Of a stretch of 64,000 nucleotides of DNA, positions 62,458-64,000 are shown piece by piece. The notes beneath the pieces are model-generated. The model was not told the origin of the DNA. It did no database searches and saw nothing but the letters and a program-made list of their open reading frames with translations. Source of the stretch: Verrucomicrobiota bacterium (GTDB lineage: Bacteria > Verrucomicrobiota > Verrucomicrobiia > Opitutales > Opitutaceae); NCBI GenBank assembly GCA_016871755.1, contig VHCJ01000006.1:1-64000 (forward strand), given 5' to 3'. The translations under genes and the position numbers were made by a program. Within the stretch, counting starts at the first letter, position 1, and every line of letters begins with the position of its first letter.

Positions 62458-64000
62458 TCACCGGTAGGCGCGCAGTTCGAGGATGCGGGCGTGGTCGAGG
62501 CCGTGGGTGGCATCCACGCGCACGCGGAGCGCGGTGACCATCCGAACACTCGAAAGGGCATGCACGCGGCGGCGCTGATAGTTGCCGCGCTCGCACACGA
62601 CTTCGCTCCACGCACCGTCCGTCTCCACCTCGATGGCGTAGTCGCTCACCGTCTCGGCCTGCGGGCGGCCCCACTGCATCCTCTTCGTGTAGCCGTCGGC
62701 CTGCGAAAGCGTGAGGTGTCGGTGTTGGCCGGTGTCGAAGATCAACTGGACTTCACCGATCTGCACCAGTGAGGCCCAGCGGACCTCGATCCACGCCGGC
62801 AGTCCCGCTGCCGGGTCACTCATCCACCGATGCAGACCGGGCCGCGCGCGGTCGGGGGGCGCACAGGTCACGGCGGCGGGCGCCGCTGCGGCCGGGTCTG
62901 AGGCCGGCTCTGAGGCCGGGGCCGCGCTGGGCGCCCCCGGAACACCGCTCCCCTTCGGTGGCGGCGGGGCGGCAGCGGCACGGCGGAGCACGTCCTCCCA
63001 GAGATTATGCGCCACCCGTCCGCCCGGACGCCCATGGATGGCGCGGGTCTGACCGCTCCGGATCCACTCCGGTTCACCGCCGGGTTGGTGACTGGACGCT
63101 GTGACGGTGGACGCAGCGCGCACAAGATCGTCCACATCCTCGTTCGCGACGCCGATCAGGTAGCAATCGTCGCGGAGCAGGCGCTGCTGCACGCGGCGCA
63201 GGAAGGCGGGATCCGTCGCGGCCTCGGCGAGAGCCGCGCCCTCGCGCAGCGCCAGAGCGGCGGCGGTGCCGAGCCCCTGACCGACCGCGGCGCAGGTCGC
63301 CATCACGCGGGTCGACGCGAACGCGATGTGCGTGGCGGAGAGGTTACGGCCCGCAAAAACGAGGTTGCGCACGCCCGCCGAAAGACACGAGCGCAGCGGA
63401 ATGTCGTAGAGAAACGGAAGATAATGCTGCTCGCACGGCGGCAGGGCGGGCGCGTCGACGCCCTCCGGCGGATGCGTATCAATCGGCCAGCCGCCATACG
63501 CGATGGCATCGGCGAACGGCCGCGACGCAACGAGATCATCCTCAGTCAGCACATGACGCCCCACGAAGCGCCGGCTCTCGCGCTTGCCAGGCAGGAACCC
63601 AAACCACTCCAGCGCCCAGTGGCTCGCATCGACCTCCGAGCGGTTCTTTACATGATCCCAGATGCCAAGGACGATCGCGAGGAGTTCGTCGCGGATGCGC
63701 TCATTGTCCTTGATCGTGTCGAGGCAGCCACCCCACTCCGCCCACCAGTAGCCGTACTCGAGGCCCAGATCGGAACCCGCCCGACCGAACGGCCGCAGAC
63801 GGAAATCGTCGTCCTTGAACCGCCTCACCCACGGCGGCGCGACGAAAGGCATCGGCTGGGCGTGGCGGCGCGCCAGAAAGAGGATCGTTGACCCGAGCGT
63901 CCGCTGGTCCGCCACCGGCGCCGCCAAGGACTCCCCGAATTCGTCGCGCCCTTCGCGTCCGTGCCGGAACGGGGCGCCCGCTTCGACGCCGAGACGACCA
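62458..64000 (-). CDS. FAD-dependent oxidoreductase, C-terminal part, with discoidin-like end domain (5' end beyond window)
   Basis: At least 513 residues are visible; the frame stays open to base 64000, so the N-terminal Rossmann domain lies outside. The visible part begins GRDEFGESLAAPVADQRTLG and contains TILFLARRHAQPMPFVAPPW, the RRFVGRHVLTEDDLVASRPF block, and the FAD-proximal end PLRSCLSAGVRNLVFAGRNL, SATHIAFASTRVMATCAAVG, QGLGTAAALA. After an Ala/Pro-rich linker a jelly-roll, discoidin-like domain (WIEVRWASLVQIGEVQLIFD, VRMVTALRVRVDATHG) ends the protein and may bind sugars. It is the same family as the gene at bases 1-271. Confidence 0.87.
   Translation of the reverse strand, partial: GRLGVEAGAPFRHGREGRDEFGESLAAPVADQRTLGSTILFLARRHAQPMPFVAPPWVRRFKDDDFRLRPFGRAGSDLGLEYGYWWAEWGGCLDTIKDNERIRDELLAIVLGIWDHVKNRSEVDASHWALEWFGFLPGKRESRRFVGRHVLTEDDLVASRPFADAIAYGGWPIDTHPPEGVDAPALPPCEQHYLPFLYDIPLRSCLSAGVRNLVFAGRNLSATHIAFASTRVMATCAAVGQGLGTAAALALREGAALAEAATDPAFLRRVQQRLLRDDCYLIGVANEDVDDLVRAASTVTASSHQPGGEPEWIRSGQTRAIHGRPGGRVAHNLWEDVLRRAAAAPPPPKGSGVPGAPSAAPASEPASDPAAAAPAAVTCAPPDRARPGLHRWMSDPAAGLPAWIEVRWASLVQIGEVQLIFDTGQHRHLTLSQADGYTKRMQWGRPQAETVSDYAIEVETDGAWSEVVCERGNYQRRRVHALSSVRMVTALRVRVDATHGLDHARILELRAYR

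Overview
The window is a GC-rich (roughly 65-70 %) bacterial chromosome segment. I read it as Verrucomicrobiota, probably Opitutaceae-like. The pointers are LL-diaminopimelate aminotransferase (DapL) instead of the succinylase route, lipid A genes using LpxI, BamA/Skp/LpxD showing a Gram-negative envelope, two large TonB-dependent receptors, Tat-exported FAD oxidoreductases and sulfatases, a PSCyt1/DUF1549-type gene, and few obvious Shine-Dalgarno sequences. This taxonomic call is an inference from gene content.

Layout. 1-2.8 kb is an accessory edge: the start of a Tat-exported FAD oxidoreductase, a decayed sulfatase tail, an orphan gene, and a HipB/HipA toxin-antitoxin pair with twin operators. 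2.9-18 kb is housekeeping: tRNA-Ser, sulfite reductase, metK-ahcY, an Hpt protein, an atypical uracil-DNA glycosylase, riboflavin synthase, leuS, lpxI, a bifunctional-nuclease protein, dus, sufT and sppA. 18.4-22.1 kb holds dapF and dapL, separated by a redoxin and a 30-residue membrane ORF; the DapF homologue has serine at both catalytic cysteine positions. 22.7-26.4 kb is an Mla-type lipid transport operon (mlaE-mlaF-mlaD-pqiC). 26.5-29.5 kb holds a HAD phosphatase and recD2. 29.5-35.8 kb holds a secreted TonB C-terminal protein and two divergent TonB receptors, one under a TPP riboswitch. 36-42.7 kb holds a lysine 2,3-aminomutase, carA, an HTH-metallo-beta-lactamase fusion, pyrE, an HtrA protease and prs.

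42.7-51.4 kb is a long leftward cluster, rplY-pth-rpsF-ssb-rplI-dnaB-bamA-skp, then a terminator and lpxD-prs-htrA. It joins translation, replication and outer-membrane assembly; rpsR is absent from its usual place between ssb and rplI. 51.5-57.4 kb holds tRNA-Asn, an MscS channel, cstA with a possible leader attenuator, and a DUF885 peptidase.

57.4-64 kb is a rearranged accessory tail: a truncated PSCyt1-DUF1549 gene joined to a 5'-truncated and frameshifted AraC regulator, an intact Tat sulfatase, a HicA/HicB locus whose toxin seems frameshifted, a 19-base C homopolymer, and the C-terminal part of a second FAD oxidoreductase. No CRISPR array, intact insertion sequence, prophage or rRNA gene was seen.
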